64,000 nt of DNA. It comes from Heracleum sosnowskyi. Its lineage: Eukaryota > Streptophyta > Magnoliopsida > Apiales > Apiaceae. Numbering within the stretch: the stretch's first letter is position 1; every line of letters starts with the position of its first letter. Of the stretch, positions 53,001-64,000 are shown one piece after another. Under the pieces are notes generated by a model. It saw nothing but the letters and a program-made list of their open reading frames with translations, searched no databases and had not been told where the DNA came from. Made by a program: the position numbers and the translations under genes. Location of the stretch: the NCBI GenBank assembly GCA_030848705.1, contig CM061236.1, positions 54,145,481 to 54,209,480 of the forward strand. Direction: 5' to 3'.

Positions 53001-55071
53001 GACCACTTCTTGTCATGATTAACATATTATCATAAAATACATCAACTATGACCATTTTTTTGGGTCCTCCAATAACAGTTTCATCCGAGTCAATTTCGGC
53101 TCTAGTTTGGCCAAAGTAACCAATTTAAGTCACTTTCCACCACTTTAGATTGGATTTCGACCACATCCTGGCATGATTAACATATTGTCATAATATACAT
53201 GAACTTTGACCACTTTTTGGGATCCTTATATACCAGTTTTATCCGAGTCAATTTCGGTTTTAGTTTAGCCAAACAAACCAATTTAAGTCAATTTCCACCA
53301 CATTAGAGTGGATTTCGACCACTTCTTGGCATAATTAACATATTATAATAAAATACATCAACTATGACCATTTTTTGGGGTCCTCCAATAACAGTTTCAT
53401 CCGAGTCAATTTCGGCTCTAGTTTGGCCAAAATAACCAATTTAAGTCACTTTCCACCACTTTAGATTGGATTTCGATCACATCCTGGCATGATTAACATA
53501 ATATCATAATATACATGAACTTTGACCACTTTTTGGGATCCTCATATACCAGTTTCATCCGAGTCAATTTCGGTTTTAGTTTAGCCAAACAAACCAATTT
53601 AAGTCAATTTCCACCACATTAGAGTGGATTTCGACCACTTCTTGTCATGATTAACATATTATCATAAAATACATCAACTATGACCATTTTTTTGGGTCCT
53701 CCAATAACAGTTTCATCCGAGTCAATTTCGGCTCTAGTTTGGCCAAAGTAACCAATTTAAGTCACTTTCCACCACTTTAGATTGGATTTCGACCACATCC
53801 TGGCATGATTAACATATTGTCATAATATACATGAACTTTGACCACTTTTTGGGATCCTTATATACCAGTTTTATCCGAGTCAATTTCGATTTTAGTTTAG
53901 CCAAACAAACCAATTTAAGTCAATTTCCACCACATTAGAGTGGATTTCGACCACTTCTTGGCATAATTAACATATTATAATAAAATACATCAACTATGAC
54001 CATTTTTTGGGGTCCTCCAATAACAGTTTCATCCGAGTCAATTTCGGCTCTAGTTTGGCCAAAATAACCAATTTAAGTCACTTTCCACCACTTTAGATTG
54101 GATTTCGACCACATCCTGGCATGATTAACATAATATCATAATATACATGAACTTTGACCACTTTTTGGGATCCTCATATACCAGTTTCATCCGAGTCATT
54201 TTCGGCTTTAGTTTAGCCAAACAAACCAATTTAAGTCAATTTCCACCACATTAGAGTGGATTTCGACCACTTCTTGTCATGATTAACATATTATCATAAA
54301 ATACATCAACTATGACCATTTTTTGGGGTCCTCCAATAACAGTTTCATCCGAGTCAATTTCGGCTCTAGTTTGGCCAAAGTAACCAATTTAAGTCACTTT
54401 CCACCACTTTAGATTGGATTTCGACCACATCCTGGCATGATTAACATAATATCATAATATACATGAACTTTGACCACTTTTTGGGATCCTCATATACCAG
54501 TTTCATCCGAGTCAATTTCGGTTTTAGTTTAGCCAAACAAACCAATTTAAGTCAATTTCCACCACATTAGAGTGGATTTCGACCACTTCTTGTCATGATT
54601 AACATATTATCATAAAATACATCAACTATGACCATTTTTTTGGGTCCTCCAATAACAGTTTCATCCGAGTCAATTTCGGCTCTAGTTTGGCCAAAATAAC
54701 CAATTTAAGTCACTTTCCACCACTTTAGATTGGATTTCGACCACATCCTGGCATGATTAACATATTATCATAATATACATGAACTTTGACCACTTTTTGG
54801 GATCCTTATTTACCAGTTTAATCCGAGTCAATTTCGGTTTTAGTTTAGCCAAACAAACCAATTTAAGTCAATTTCCACCAGATTAGAGTGGATTTCTACC
54901 ACTTCTTGGCATGATTAACATATTATAATAAAATACATCAACTATGACCATTTTTTGGGGTCCTCCAATAACAGTTTCATCCGAGTCAATTTCGGCTCTA
55001 GTTTGGCCAAAGTAACCAATTTAAGTCACTTTCCACCACTTTAGATTGGATTTCGACCACATCCTGGCATG
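50016..55071 (+). repeat. Dimer-rich stretch with 4-, 6- and 8-monomer spacings
   Basis: Thirty-two monomers. Its first part matches 36269-37200 (AAAATACGTC at 50190, AAAAAAACCAA near 50427, GAGACAATTTCGG near 50875). TATTGTCATAAT class 1 monomers at 50964, 52228, 53176 and 53808 are spaced 1264, 948 and 632 bp, that is 8, 6 and 4 monomers. Confidence 0.77.
53176..54439 (+). repeat. 4-monomer tandem repeat (period 632 bp)
   Basis: The TATTGTC monomer and the following class 2 monomer with the rare GGCATAATTAAC start occur at 53176/53334 and again at 53808/53966, a 632 bp offset. The second copy has the private GTCAATTTCGATTTTAG. The fourth-monomer tail GGATTTCGATCACATC near 53466 is not shared. 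Confidence 0.75.
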
Positions 55072-56335
55072 ATTAACATAATATAATAATATAAATGAAC
55101 TTTGACCACTTTTTGGGATCCTCATATACCAGTTTCATCCGAGTCAATTTCGGCTTTAGTTTAGCCAAACAAAGCAATTTAAGTCAATTTCCACCACATT
55201 AGAGTGGATTTCGACCACTTCTTTTCATGATTAACATATTATCATAAAATACATCAACTATGACCATTTTTTGGGGTCCTCCAATAACAGTTTCATCCGA
55301 GTCAATTTCGGCTCTAGTTTGGCCAAAGTAACCAATTTAAGTCACTTTCCACCACTTTAGATTCGATTTCGACCACATCCTGGCATGATTAACATAATAT
55401 CATAATATACATGAACTTTGACCACTTTTTGGGATCCTCATATACCAGTTTCATCCGAGTCAATTTCGGCTTTAGTTTAGCCAAACAAACCAATTTAAGT
55501 CAATTTCCATCACATTAGAGTGGATTTCGACCACTTCTTGTCATGATTAACATATTATCATAAAATACATCAACTATGACCATTTTTTGGGGTCCTCCAA
55601 TAACAGTTTCATCCGAGTCAATTTCGGCTCTAGCTTGGCCAAAGTAACCAATTTAAGTCACTTTCCACCACTTTAGATTGGATTTCGACCACATCCTGGC
55701 ATGATTAACATTTTATCATAATATACATGAACTTTGACCACTTTTTGGGATCCTCATATACCAGTTTCATCCGAGTCAATTTCGGTTTTAGTTTAGCCAA
55801 ACAAACCAATTTAAGTCAATTTCCACCACATTAAAGTGGATTTCGACCACTTCTTGTCATGATTAACATATTATCATAAAATAAATCAACTATGACCATT
55901 TTTTGGGGTCCTCCAATAACAGTTTCATCCGAGTCAATTTCGGCTCTAGTTTGGCCAAAGTAACCAATTTAAGTCACTTTCCACCACTTTAGATTGGATT
56001 TCGACCACATCCTGGCATGATTAATATATTGTCATAATATACATGAACTTTGACCACTTTTTGGGATCCTTATTTACCAGTTTCATCCGAGTCAATTTCG
56101 GTTTTAGTTTAGCCAAACAAACCAATTTAAGTCAATTTCCACCACATTAGAGTGGATTTCGACCACTTCTTGGCATGATTAACATATTATAATAAAATAC
56201 ATCAACTATGACCATTTTTTGGGGTCTTCCAATAACAGTTTCATCCGAGTCAATTTCGGCTCTAGTTTGGCCAAAGTAACCAATTTAAGTCACTTTCCAC
56301 CACTTTAGATTGGATTTCGACCACATCCTGGCATG
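55072..56335 (+). repeat. 8-monomer HOR (1264 bp), right-domain copy 1
   Basis: Markers are CTTCTTTTCATGATT (near 55220), TTAGATTCGATTTCG, TTTCCATCACATTAG, TAGCTTGGCC, ATTAACATTTTATC, CACATTAAAGTGG and AAATAAATCAAC, in that order. The same set follows 1264 bp later. The first monomer carries AACATAATATAATAATATAAA and AAACAAAGCAATTT as private changes. Confidence 0.83.
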
Positions 56336-57599
56336 ATTAACATTTTATCATAATATACATGAACTTTGACCACTTTTTGGGATCCTCATATACCAGTTTC
56401 ATCCGAGTCAATTTCGGCTTTAGTTTAGCCAAACAAACCAATTTAAGTCAATTTCCACCACATTAGAGTGGATTTCGACCACTTCTTTTCATGATTAACA
56501 TATTATCATAAAATACATCAACTATGACCATTTTTTGGGGTCCTCCAATAACAGTTTCATCCGAGTCAATTTCGGCTCTAGTTTGGCCAAAGTAACCAAT
56601 TTAAGTCACTTTCCACCACTTTAGATTCGATTTCGACCACATCCTGGCATGATTAACATAATATCATAATATACATGAACTTTGACCACTTTTTGGGATC
56701 CTCATATACCAGTTTCATCCGAGTCAATTTCGGCTTTAGTTTAGCCAAACAAACCAATTTAAATCAATTTCCATCACATTAGAGTGGATTTCGACCACTT
56801 CTTGTCATGATTAACATATTATCATAAAATACATCAACTATGACCATTTTTTGGGGTCCTCCAATAACAGTTTCATCCGAGTCAATTTCGGCTCTAGCTT
56901 GGCCAAAGTAACCAATTTAAGTCACTTTCCACCACTTTAGATTGGATTTCGACCACATCCTGGCATGATTAACATTTTATCATAATATACATGAACTTTG
57001 ACCACTTTTTGGGATCCTCATATACCAGTTTCATCCGAGTCAATTTCGGTTTTAGTTTAGCCAAACAAACCAATTTAAGTCAATTTCCACCACATTAAAG
57101 TGGATTTCGACCACTTCTTGTCATGATTAACATATTATCATAAAATAAATCAACTATGACCATTTTTTTGGGTCCTCCAATAACAGTTTCATCCGAGTCA
57201 ATTTCGGCTCTAGTTTGGCCAAAGTAACCAATTTAAGTCACTTTCCACCACTTTAGATTGGATTTCGACCACATCCTGGCATGATTAACATATTGTCATA
57301 ATATACATGAACTTTGACCACTTTTTGGGATCCTTATTTACCAGTTTCATCCGAGTCAATTTCGGTTTTAGTTTAGCCAAACAAACCAATTTAAGTCAAT
57401 TTCCACCACATTAGAGTGGATTTCGACCACTTCTTGGCATGATTAACATATTATCATAAAATACATCAACTATGACCATTTTTTGGGGTCCTCCAATAAC
57501 AGTTTCATCCGAGTCAATTTCGGCTCTAGTTTGGCCAAAGTAACCAATTTAAGTCACTTTCCACCACTTTAGATTGGATTTCGACCACATCCTGGCATG
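56336..57599 (+). repeat. 8-monomer HOR (1264 bp), right-domain copy 2
   Basis: It repeats the marker order of 55072-56335. The CTTCTTTTCATGATT start (56494) lies exactly 1264 bp after the one at 55230. Private differences include ATTTAAATCAATTTCC near 56760. Confidence 0.83.
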
Positions 57600-57757
57600 A
57601 TTAACATAATATCATAATATACATGAACTTTGACAACTTTTTGGGATCCTCATATACCAGTTTCATCCGAGTCAATTTCGGCTTTAGTTTAGCCAAACAA
57701 ACCAATTTAAGTCAATTTCCACCACATTAGAGTGGATTTCGACCACTTCTTGTCATG

Positions 57758-60284
57758 ATTAACATATTATCATAAAATACATCAACTATGACCATTTTTT
57801 GGGGTCCTCCAATAACAGTTTCATCCGAGTCAATTTCGGCTCTAGTTTGGCCAAAGTAACCAATTTAAGTCACTTTCCACCACTTTAGATTCGATTTCGA
57901 CCACATCCTGGCATGATTAACATAATATCATAATATACATGAACTTTGACCACTTTTTGGGATCCTCATATACCAGTTTCATCCGAGTCAATTTCGGCTT
58001 TAGTTTAGCCAAACAAACCAAATTAAGTCAATTTCCACCACATTAGAGTGGATTTCGACCACTTCTTGTCATGATTAACATATTATCATAAAATACATCA
58101 ACTATGACCATTTTTTGGGGTCCTCCGATAACAGTTTCATCCGAGTCAATTTCGGCTCTAGCTTGGCCAAAGTAACCAATTTAAGTCACTTTCCACCACT
58201 TTAGATTGGATTTCGACCACATCCTGACATGATTAACATAATATCATAATATACATGAACTTTGACCACTTTTTGGGATCCTCATATACCAGTTTCATCC
58301 GAGTCAATTTCGGTTTTAGTTTAGCCAAACAAACCAATTTAAGTCAATTTCCACCACATTAGAGTGGATTTCGACCACTTCTTGTCATGATTAACATATT
58401 ATCATAAAATACATCAACTATGACCATTTTTTTGGGTCCTCCAATAACAGTTTCATCCGAGTCAATTTCGGCTCTAGTTTGGCCAAAATAACCAATTTAA
58501 GTCACTTTCCACCACTTTAGATTGGATTTCGACCACATCCTGGTATGATTAACATATTATCATAATATACATGAACTTTGACCACTTTTTGGGATCCTTA
58601 TTTACCAGTTTAATCCGAGTCAATTTCGGTTTTAGTTTAGCCAAACAAACCAATTTAAGTCAATTTCCACCACATTAGAGTGGATTTCTACCACTTCTTG
58701 GCATGATTAACATATTATAATAAAATACATCAACTATGACCATTTTTTGGGGTCCTCCAATAACAGTTTCATCCGAGTCAATTTCGGATCTAGTTTGGCC
58801 AACTCACCGATTTAAGTCACTTTCCACCACATTAGAGTGGATTTCGACCACATCCTGGCATGATTAACATAATATCATAATATACATGAACTTTGACCAC
58901 TTTTTGGGATCCTCATATACCAGTTTCATCCGAGTCAATTTCGGCTTTAGTTTAGCCAAACAAACCAATTTAAGTCAATTTCCACCACATTAGAGTGGAT
59001 TTCGACCACTTCTTTTCATGATTAACATATTATCATAAAATACATCAACTATGACCATTTTTTGGGGTCCTCCAATAACAGTTTCATCCGAGTCAATTTC
59101 GGCTCTAGTTTGGCCAAAGTAACCAATTTAAGTCACTTTCCACCACTTTAGATTCGATTTCGACCACATCCTGGCATGATTAACATAATATCATAATATA
59201 CATGAACTTTGACCACTTTTTGGGATCCTCATATACCAGTTTCATCCGAGTCAATTTCGGCTTTAGTTTAGCCAAACAAACCAATTTAAGTCAATTTCCA
59301 TCACATTAGAGTGGATTTCGACCACTTCTTGTCATGATTAACATATTATCATAAAATACATCAACTATGACCATTTTTTGGGGTCCTCCAATAACAGTTT
59401 CATCCGAGTCAATTTCGGCTCTAGCTTGGCCAAAGTAACCAATTTAAGTCACTTTCCACCACTTTAGATTGGATTTCGACCACATCCTGGCATGATTAAC
59501 ATTTTATCATAATATACATGAACTTTGACCACTTTTTGGGATCCTCATATACCAGTTTCATCCGAGTCAATTTCGGTTTTAGTTTAGCCAAACAAACCAA
59601 TTTAAGTCAATTTCCACCACATTAAAGTGGATTTCGACCACTTCTTGTCATGATTAACATATTATCATAAAATAAATCAACTATGACCATTTTTTTGGGT
59701 CCTCCAATAACAGTTTCATCCGAGTCAATTTTGGCTCTAGTTTGGCCAAAGTAACCAATTTAAGTCACTTTCCACCACTTTAGATTGGATTTCGACCACA
59801 TCCTGGCATGATTAACATATTGTCATAATATACATGAACTTTGACCACTTTTTGGGATCCTTATTTACCAGTTTCATCCGAGTCAATTTCGGTTTTAGTT
59901 TAGCCAAACAAACCAATTTAAGTCAATTTCCACCACCTTAGAGTGGATTTCGACCACTTCTTGGCATGATTAACATATTATAATAAAATACATCAACTAT
60001 GACCATTTTTTGGGGTCCTCTAATAACAGTTTCATCCGAGTCAATTTCGGCTCTAGTTCGGCCAAAGTAACCAATTTAAGTCACTTTCCACCACTTTAGA
60101 TTGGATTTCGACCACATTCTGGCATGATTAACATAATATCATAATATACATGAACTTTGACCACTTTTTGGGATCCTCATATACCAGTTTCATCCGAGTC
60201 ATTTTCGGCTTTAGTTTAGCCAAACAAACCAATTTAAGTCAATTTCCACCACATTAGAGTGGATTTCGACCACTTCTTGTCATG
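57758..60284 (+). repeat. 16-monomer HOR (2527 bp), copy 1
   Basis: Markers in order are TTAGATTCGATTTCG, GGGGTCCTCCGATAACAG, TCCTGACATG (58232), TCCTGGTATG (58548), TTTAATCCGAG, an E-type right half GGCCAACTCACCG (near 58798), CTTTTCATG, TTTCCATCAC, ATTTTATC, CACCTTAGAG, GTTCGGCC and GAGTCATTTTCGG. All recur at +2527 bp. The length is 16 monomers minus the one base missing from the E-type half. Confidence 0.87.
58749..58861 (+). repeat. E-type monomer remnant inside the right-hand HOR
   Basis: A class 2 monomer switches to the type E right half, GGATCTAGTTTGGCCAACTC followed by ACCGATTT and CACATTAGAGTGG. This half otherwise belongs to the left domain (1-25.6 kb). The same fusion is present 2527 bp later (GGCCAACTC near 61324). 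The boundaries given are approximate. Confidence 0.78.
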
Positions 60285-62811
60285 ATTAACATATTATCAT
60301 AAAATACATCAACTATGACCATTTTTTGGGGTCCTCCAATAACAGTTTCATCCGAGTCAATTTCGGCTCTAGTTTGGCCAAAGTAACCAATTTAAGTCAC
60401 TTTCCACCACTTTAGATTCGATTTCGACCACATCCTGGCATGATTAACATAATATCATAATATACATGAACTTTGACCACTTTTTGGGATCCTCATATAC
60501 CAGTTTCATCCGAGTCAATTTCGGCTTTAGTTTAGCCAAACAAACCAATTTAAGTCAATTTCCACCACATTAGAGTGGATTTCGACCACTTCTTGTCATG
60601 ATTAACATATTATCATAAAATACATCAACTATGACCATTTTTTGGGGTCCTCCGATAACAGTTTCATCCGAGTCAATTTCGGCTCTAGCTTGGCCAAAGT
60701 AACCAATTTAAGTCACTTTCCACCACTTTAGATTGGATTTCGACCACATCCTGACATGATTAACATAATATCATAATATACATGAACTTTGACCACTTTT
60801 TGGGATCCTCATATACCAGTTTCATCCGAGTCAATTTCGGTTTTAGTTTAGCCAAACAAACCAATTTAAGTCAATTTCCACCACATTAGAGTGGATTTCG
60901 ACCACTTCTTGTCATGATTAACATATTATCATAAAATACATCAACTATGACCATTTTTTTGGGTCCTCCAATAACAGTTTCATCCGAGTCAATTTCGGCT
61001 CTAGTTTGGCCAAAATAACCAATTTAAGTCACTTTCCACCACTTTAGATTGGATTTCGACCACATCCTGGTATGATTAACATATTATCATAATATACATG
61101 AACTTTGACCACTTTTTGGGATCCTTATTTACCAGTTTAATCCGAGTCAATTTCGGTTTTAGTTTAGCCAAACAAACCAATTTAAGTCAATTTCCACCAC
61201 ATTAGAGTGGATTTCTACCACTTCTTGGCATGATTAACATATTATAATAAAATACATCAACTATGACCATTTTTTGGGGTCCTCCAATAACAGTTTCATC
61301 CGAGTCAATTTCGGATCTAGTTTGGCCAACTCACCGATTTAAGTCACTTTCCACCACATTAGAGTGGATTTCGACCACATCCTGGCATGATTAACATAAT
61401 ATCATAATATACATGAACTTTGACCACTTTTTGGGATCCTCATATACCAGTTTCATCCGAGTCAATTTCGGCTTTAGTTTAGCCAAACAAACCAATTTAA
61501 GTCAATTTCCACCACATTAGAGTGGATTTCGACCACTTCTTTTCATGATTAACATATTATCATAAAATACATCAACTATGACCATTTTTTGGGGTCCTCC
61601 AATAACAGTTTCATCCGAGTCAATTTCGGCTCTAGTTTGGCCAAAGTAACCAATTTAAGTCACTTTCCACCACTTTAGATTCGATTTCGACCACATCCTG
61701 GCATGATTAACATAATATCATAATATACATGAACTTTGACCACTTTTTGGGATCCTCATATACCAGTTTCATCCGAGTCAATTTCGGCTTTAGTTTAGCC
61801 AAACAAACCAATTTAAGTCAATTTCCATCACATTAGAGTGGATTTCGACCACTTCTTGTCATGATTAACATATTATCATAAAATACATCAACTATGACCA
61901 TTTTTTGGGGTCCTCCAATAACAGTTTCATCCGAGTCAATTTCGGCTCTAGCTTGGCCAAAGTAACCAATTTAAGTCACTTTCCACCACTTTAGATTGGA
62001 TTTCGACCACATCCTGGCATGATTAACATTTTATCATAATATACATGAACTTTGACCACTTTTTGGGATCCTCATATACCAGTTTCATCCGAGTCAATTT
62101 CGGTTTTAGTTTAGCCAAACAAACCAATTTAAGTCAATTTCCACCACATTAAAGTGGATTTCGACCACTTCTTGTCATGATTAACATATTATCATAAAAT
62201 AAATCAACTATGACCATTTTTTTGGGTCCTCCAATAACAGTTTCATCCGAGTCAATTTTGGCTCTAGTTTGGCCAAAGTAACCAATTTAAGTCACTTTCC
62301 ACCACTTTAGATTGGATTTCGACCACATCCTGGCATGATTAACATATTGTCATAATATACATGAACTTTGACCACTTTTTGGGATCCTTATTTACCAGTT
62401 TCATCCGAGTCAATTTCGGTTTTAGTTTAGCCAAACAAACCAATTTAAGTCAATTTCCACCACCTTAGAGTGGATTTCGACCACTTCTTGGCATGATTAA
62501 CATATTATAATAAAATACATCAACTATGACCATTTTTTGGGGTCCTCTAATAACAGTTTCATCCGAGTCAATTTCGGCTCTAGTTCGGCCAAAGTAACCA
62601 ATTTAAGTCACTTTCCACCACTTTAGATTGGATTTCGACCACATTCTGGCATGATTAACATAATATCATAATATACATGAACTTTGACCACTTTTTGGGA
62701 TCCTCATATACCAGTTTCATCCGAGTCATTTTCGGCTTTAGTTTAGCCAAACAAACCAATTTAAGTCAATTTCCACCACATTAGAGTGGATTTCGACCAC
62801 TTCTTGTCATG
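60285..62811 (+). repeat. 16-monomer HOR (2527 bp), copy 2
   Basis: It matches 57758-60284 marker for marker: TCCTGACATG at 60759, TCCTGGTATG at 61075, the E-type fusion near 61318, CTTTTCATG at 61548 and the TATTGTC monomer at 62338. The main difference I noticed is CCACCACATTAGAG in the class 1 monomer at 60443 against AACCAAATTAAGTC at 57916. Confidence 0.87.
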
Positions 62812-64000
62812 ATTAACATATTATCATAAAATACATCAACTATGACCATTTTTTGGGGTCCTCCAATAACAGTTTCATCCGAGTCAATTTCGGCTCTAGT
62901 TTGGCCAAAGTAACCAATTTAAGTCACTTTCCACCACTTTAGATTCGATTTCGACCACATCCTGGCATGATTAACATAATATCATAATATACATGAACTT
63001 TGACCACTTTTTGGGATCCTCATATACCAGTTTCATCCGAGTCAATTTCGGCTTTAGTTTAGCCAAACAAACCAATTTAAGTCAATTTCCATCACATTAA
63101 AGTGGATTTCGACCACTTCTTGTCATGATTAACATATTATCATAAAATACATCAACTATGACCATTTTTTGGGGTCCTCCAATAACAGTTTCATCCGAGT
63201 CAATTTCGGCTCTAGCTTGGCCAAAGTAACCAATTTAAGTCACTTTCCACCACTTTAGATTGGATTTCGACCATATCCTGGCATGATTAACATTTTATCA
63301 TAATATACATGAACTTTGACCACTTTTTGGGATCCTCATATACCAGTTTCATCCGAGTCAATTTTGGTTTTAGTTTAGCCAAACAAACCAATTTAAGTCA
63401 ATTTCCACCACATTAAAGTGGATTTCGACCATTTCTTGTCATGATTAACATATTATCATAAAATAAATCAACTATGACCATTTTTTTGGGTCCTCCAATA
63501 ACAGTTTCATCCGAGTCAATTTCGGCTCTAGTTTGGCCAAAGTAACCAATTTAAGTCACTTTCCACCACTTTAGATTGGATTTCGACCACATCCTGGCAT
63601 GATTAACATATTGTCATAATATACATGAACTTTGACCACTTTTTGGGATCCTTATTTACCAGTTTCATCCGAGTCAATTTCGGTTTTAGTTTAGCCAAAC
63701 AAACCAATTTAAGTCAATTTCCACCACATTAGAGTGGATTTCGACCACTTCTTGGCATGATTAACATATTATAATAAAATACATCAACTATGACCATTTT
63801 TTGGGGTCCTCTAATAACAGTTTCATCCGAGTCAATTTCGGCTCTAGTTCGGCCAAAGTAACCAATTTAAGTCACTTTCCACGACTTTAGATTGGATTTC
63901 GACCACATTCTGGCATGATTAACATAATATCATAATATACATGAACTTTGACCACTTTTTGGGATCCTCATATACCAGTTTCATCCGAGTCATTTTCGGC
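62812..64000 (+). repeat. Third HOR copy, switching to 8-monomer phase, cut by the window end
   Basis: The first monomer (62812) continues the 2527 bp phase. From 62970 the sequence instead matches 61706 onward at a 1264 bp offset (TTTCCATCACATTA, TAGCTTGGCC, ATTTTATC, AAATAAATC, TATTGTC at 63602). An eight-monomer block was thus skipped or duplicated. The last monomer starts at 63918 and is cut after 83 bp, so the array runs on beyond the window. Confidence 0.83.

Larger units (their letters stand above)
1..64000 (+). repeat. 158 bp tandem satellite array filling the whole window
   Basis: Every part of the window reads as head-to-tail copies of one 158 bp monomer. Each monomer starts near ATTAAC, passes ACTTTGACCAC, CATCCGAGTCAATTTCGG, TTTGGCCAAA and TTAAGTCA, and ends TTTCGACCACatCCTGGCATG. 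Successive starts (1, 159, 317, 475, 633, 790, 948, 1106 and so on) give 405 full units and a partial one. Base composition of a typical monomer is about 36% G+C with three CpG sites. No inverted segment, unique sequence or mobile element was seen. Because 158 is not a multiple of three, every frame shifts at each monomer and meets stops, so no coding sequence is supported on either strand. Such arrays usually form centromeric or other constitutive heterochromatin in eukaryotes; that location is inference. Confidence 0.98.
29674..64000 (+). repeat. Alternating two-class (316 bp dimer) HOR domain
   Basis: From here class 1 monomers (TACATGAACTTTGACC, GGGATCC, GTTTAGCCAAAC, CTTCTTGTCATG) mostly alternate with class 2 monomers (TACATCAACTATGACC, CCAATAACAG, GTTTGGCCAAAG, CACTTTAGATTGG, CATCCTGGCATG). 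Longer units are built from this dimer. Spacing between copies of marked monomers is almost always a whole number of monomers: 4, 5, 6, 8, 15, 16, 19 or about 24. The EcoRI-bearing D type was not seen in this domain. Class 1 to class 1 steps occur where a B-like monomer (ATTAACAAATTATC) is inserted. Confidence 0.88.

Noticed and set aside
1..64000. Protein-coding genes on either strand
   Set aside because: Open frames are short and recur with the monomer. The 158 bp period shifts frame every unit, and stops such as TTAA and TAG motifs recur in every copy. No codon bias, start context or domain is visible.
1..64000. CRISPR array
   Set aside because: Repeats are directly adjacent 158 bp units with no unique spacers of constant size between short repeats.
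1..64000. CENP-B box (TTCG....A..CGGG pattern)
   Set aside because: The TTCG occurrences (TTTCGGTTTTAG, TTTCGACCACAT) are not followed by the required A and CGGG spacing in the monomers I checked.
1..64000. RNA polymerase III internal promoter (tRNA or SINE origin)
   Set aside because: The reverse strand GGTCGAAATCC resembles a B box but lacks one T of GGTTCGAATCC. No matching A box lies at the usual distance, and there is no tRNA fold or poly-A tail.
1..64000. Telomeric or subtelomeric repeats
   Set aside because: No runs of TTTAGGG, TTAGGG or related telomere units were seen; TTTAG occurs only inside the monomer.
1..64000. Bacterial or phage iteron origin
   Set aside because: Iterons are short (about 20 bp) and few, beside replication genes. 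Hundreds of 158 bp units with nested higher-order structure fit eukaryotic satellite instead.

Overview
The whole 64,000-base window is one uninterrupted tandem satellite DNA array. I found no gene, RNA gene, transposon, CRISPR array or unique sequence. The repeat unit (monomer) is 158 bp, about 36% G+C, with occasional 156, 157 and 159 bp variants and one 118 bp deletion. Setting the monomer start at the recurring ATTAAC/ATTAAT/ATTATC motif gives 405 complete monomers plus an 83 bp partial one at the right edge, all in the same orientation. Such a long head-to-tail array with higher-order repeats (HORs) is typical of eukaryotic, usually centromeric or heterochromatic, satellite. Monomer length and HOR habit would fit plant satellites I know of in this size class (carrot CentDc, about 159 bp; beet EcoRI satellite pEV, about 158-160 bp), but I could not match the sequence to either. 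The host is therefore unresolved beyond 'eukaryote, plausibly a flowering plant'.

Layout. (1) 1-10412: HOR of seven monomer types A-B-C-D-E-F-G (1105 bp). Three copies are expanded to 10 or 11 monomers by internal unequal exchange. (2) 10413-11675: eight divergent monomers. (3) 11676-17200: five near-identical 1105 bp HORs. (4) 17201-24936: two rounds of a 5052 bp (32-monomer) segment that carries both seven-monomer HORs and the divergent block, with a complex junction at 19411-20200. (5) 24937-29673: thirty mixed, more divergent and hybrid monomers, a transition zone. (6) 29674-64000: a different regime, an alternating two-class (316 bp) arrangement organised into 4-, 5-, 8-, 16-, 19- and about 24-monomer units, with 8 monomers (1264 bp) the most frequent spacing. 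The far right end is a 2527 bp (16-monomer) HOR.

The elements are related by recombination rather than by gene function. Almost all repeat-to-repeat distances are whole numbers of monomers, hybrids join two types at the same internal position, and neighbouring HOR copies differ at very few bases. This is the signature of unequal crossing-over or conversion that keeps the 158 bp register. Each monomer carries a central dyad around TTTGGCCAAA that is intact in one monomer class and usually interrupted in the other in the right half. A second short dyad (CCACT...AGTGG) occurs in a subset. All counts and comparisons here were made by eye on the given sequence; no alignment program or database was used.
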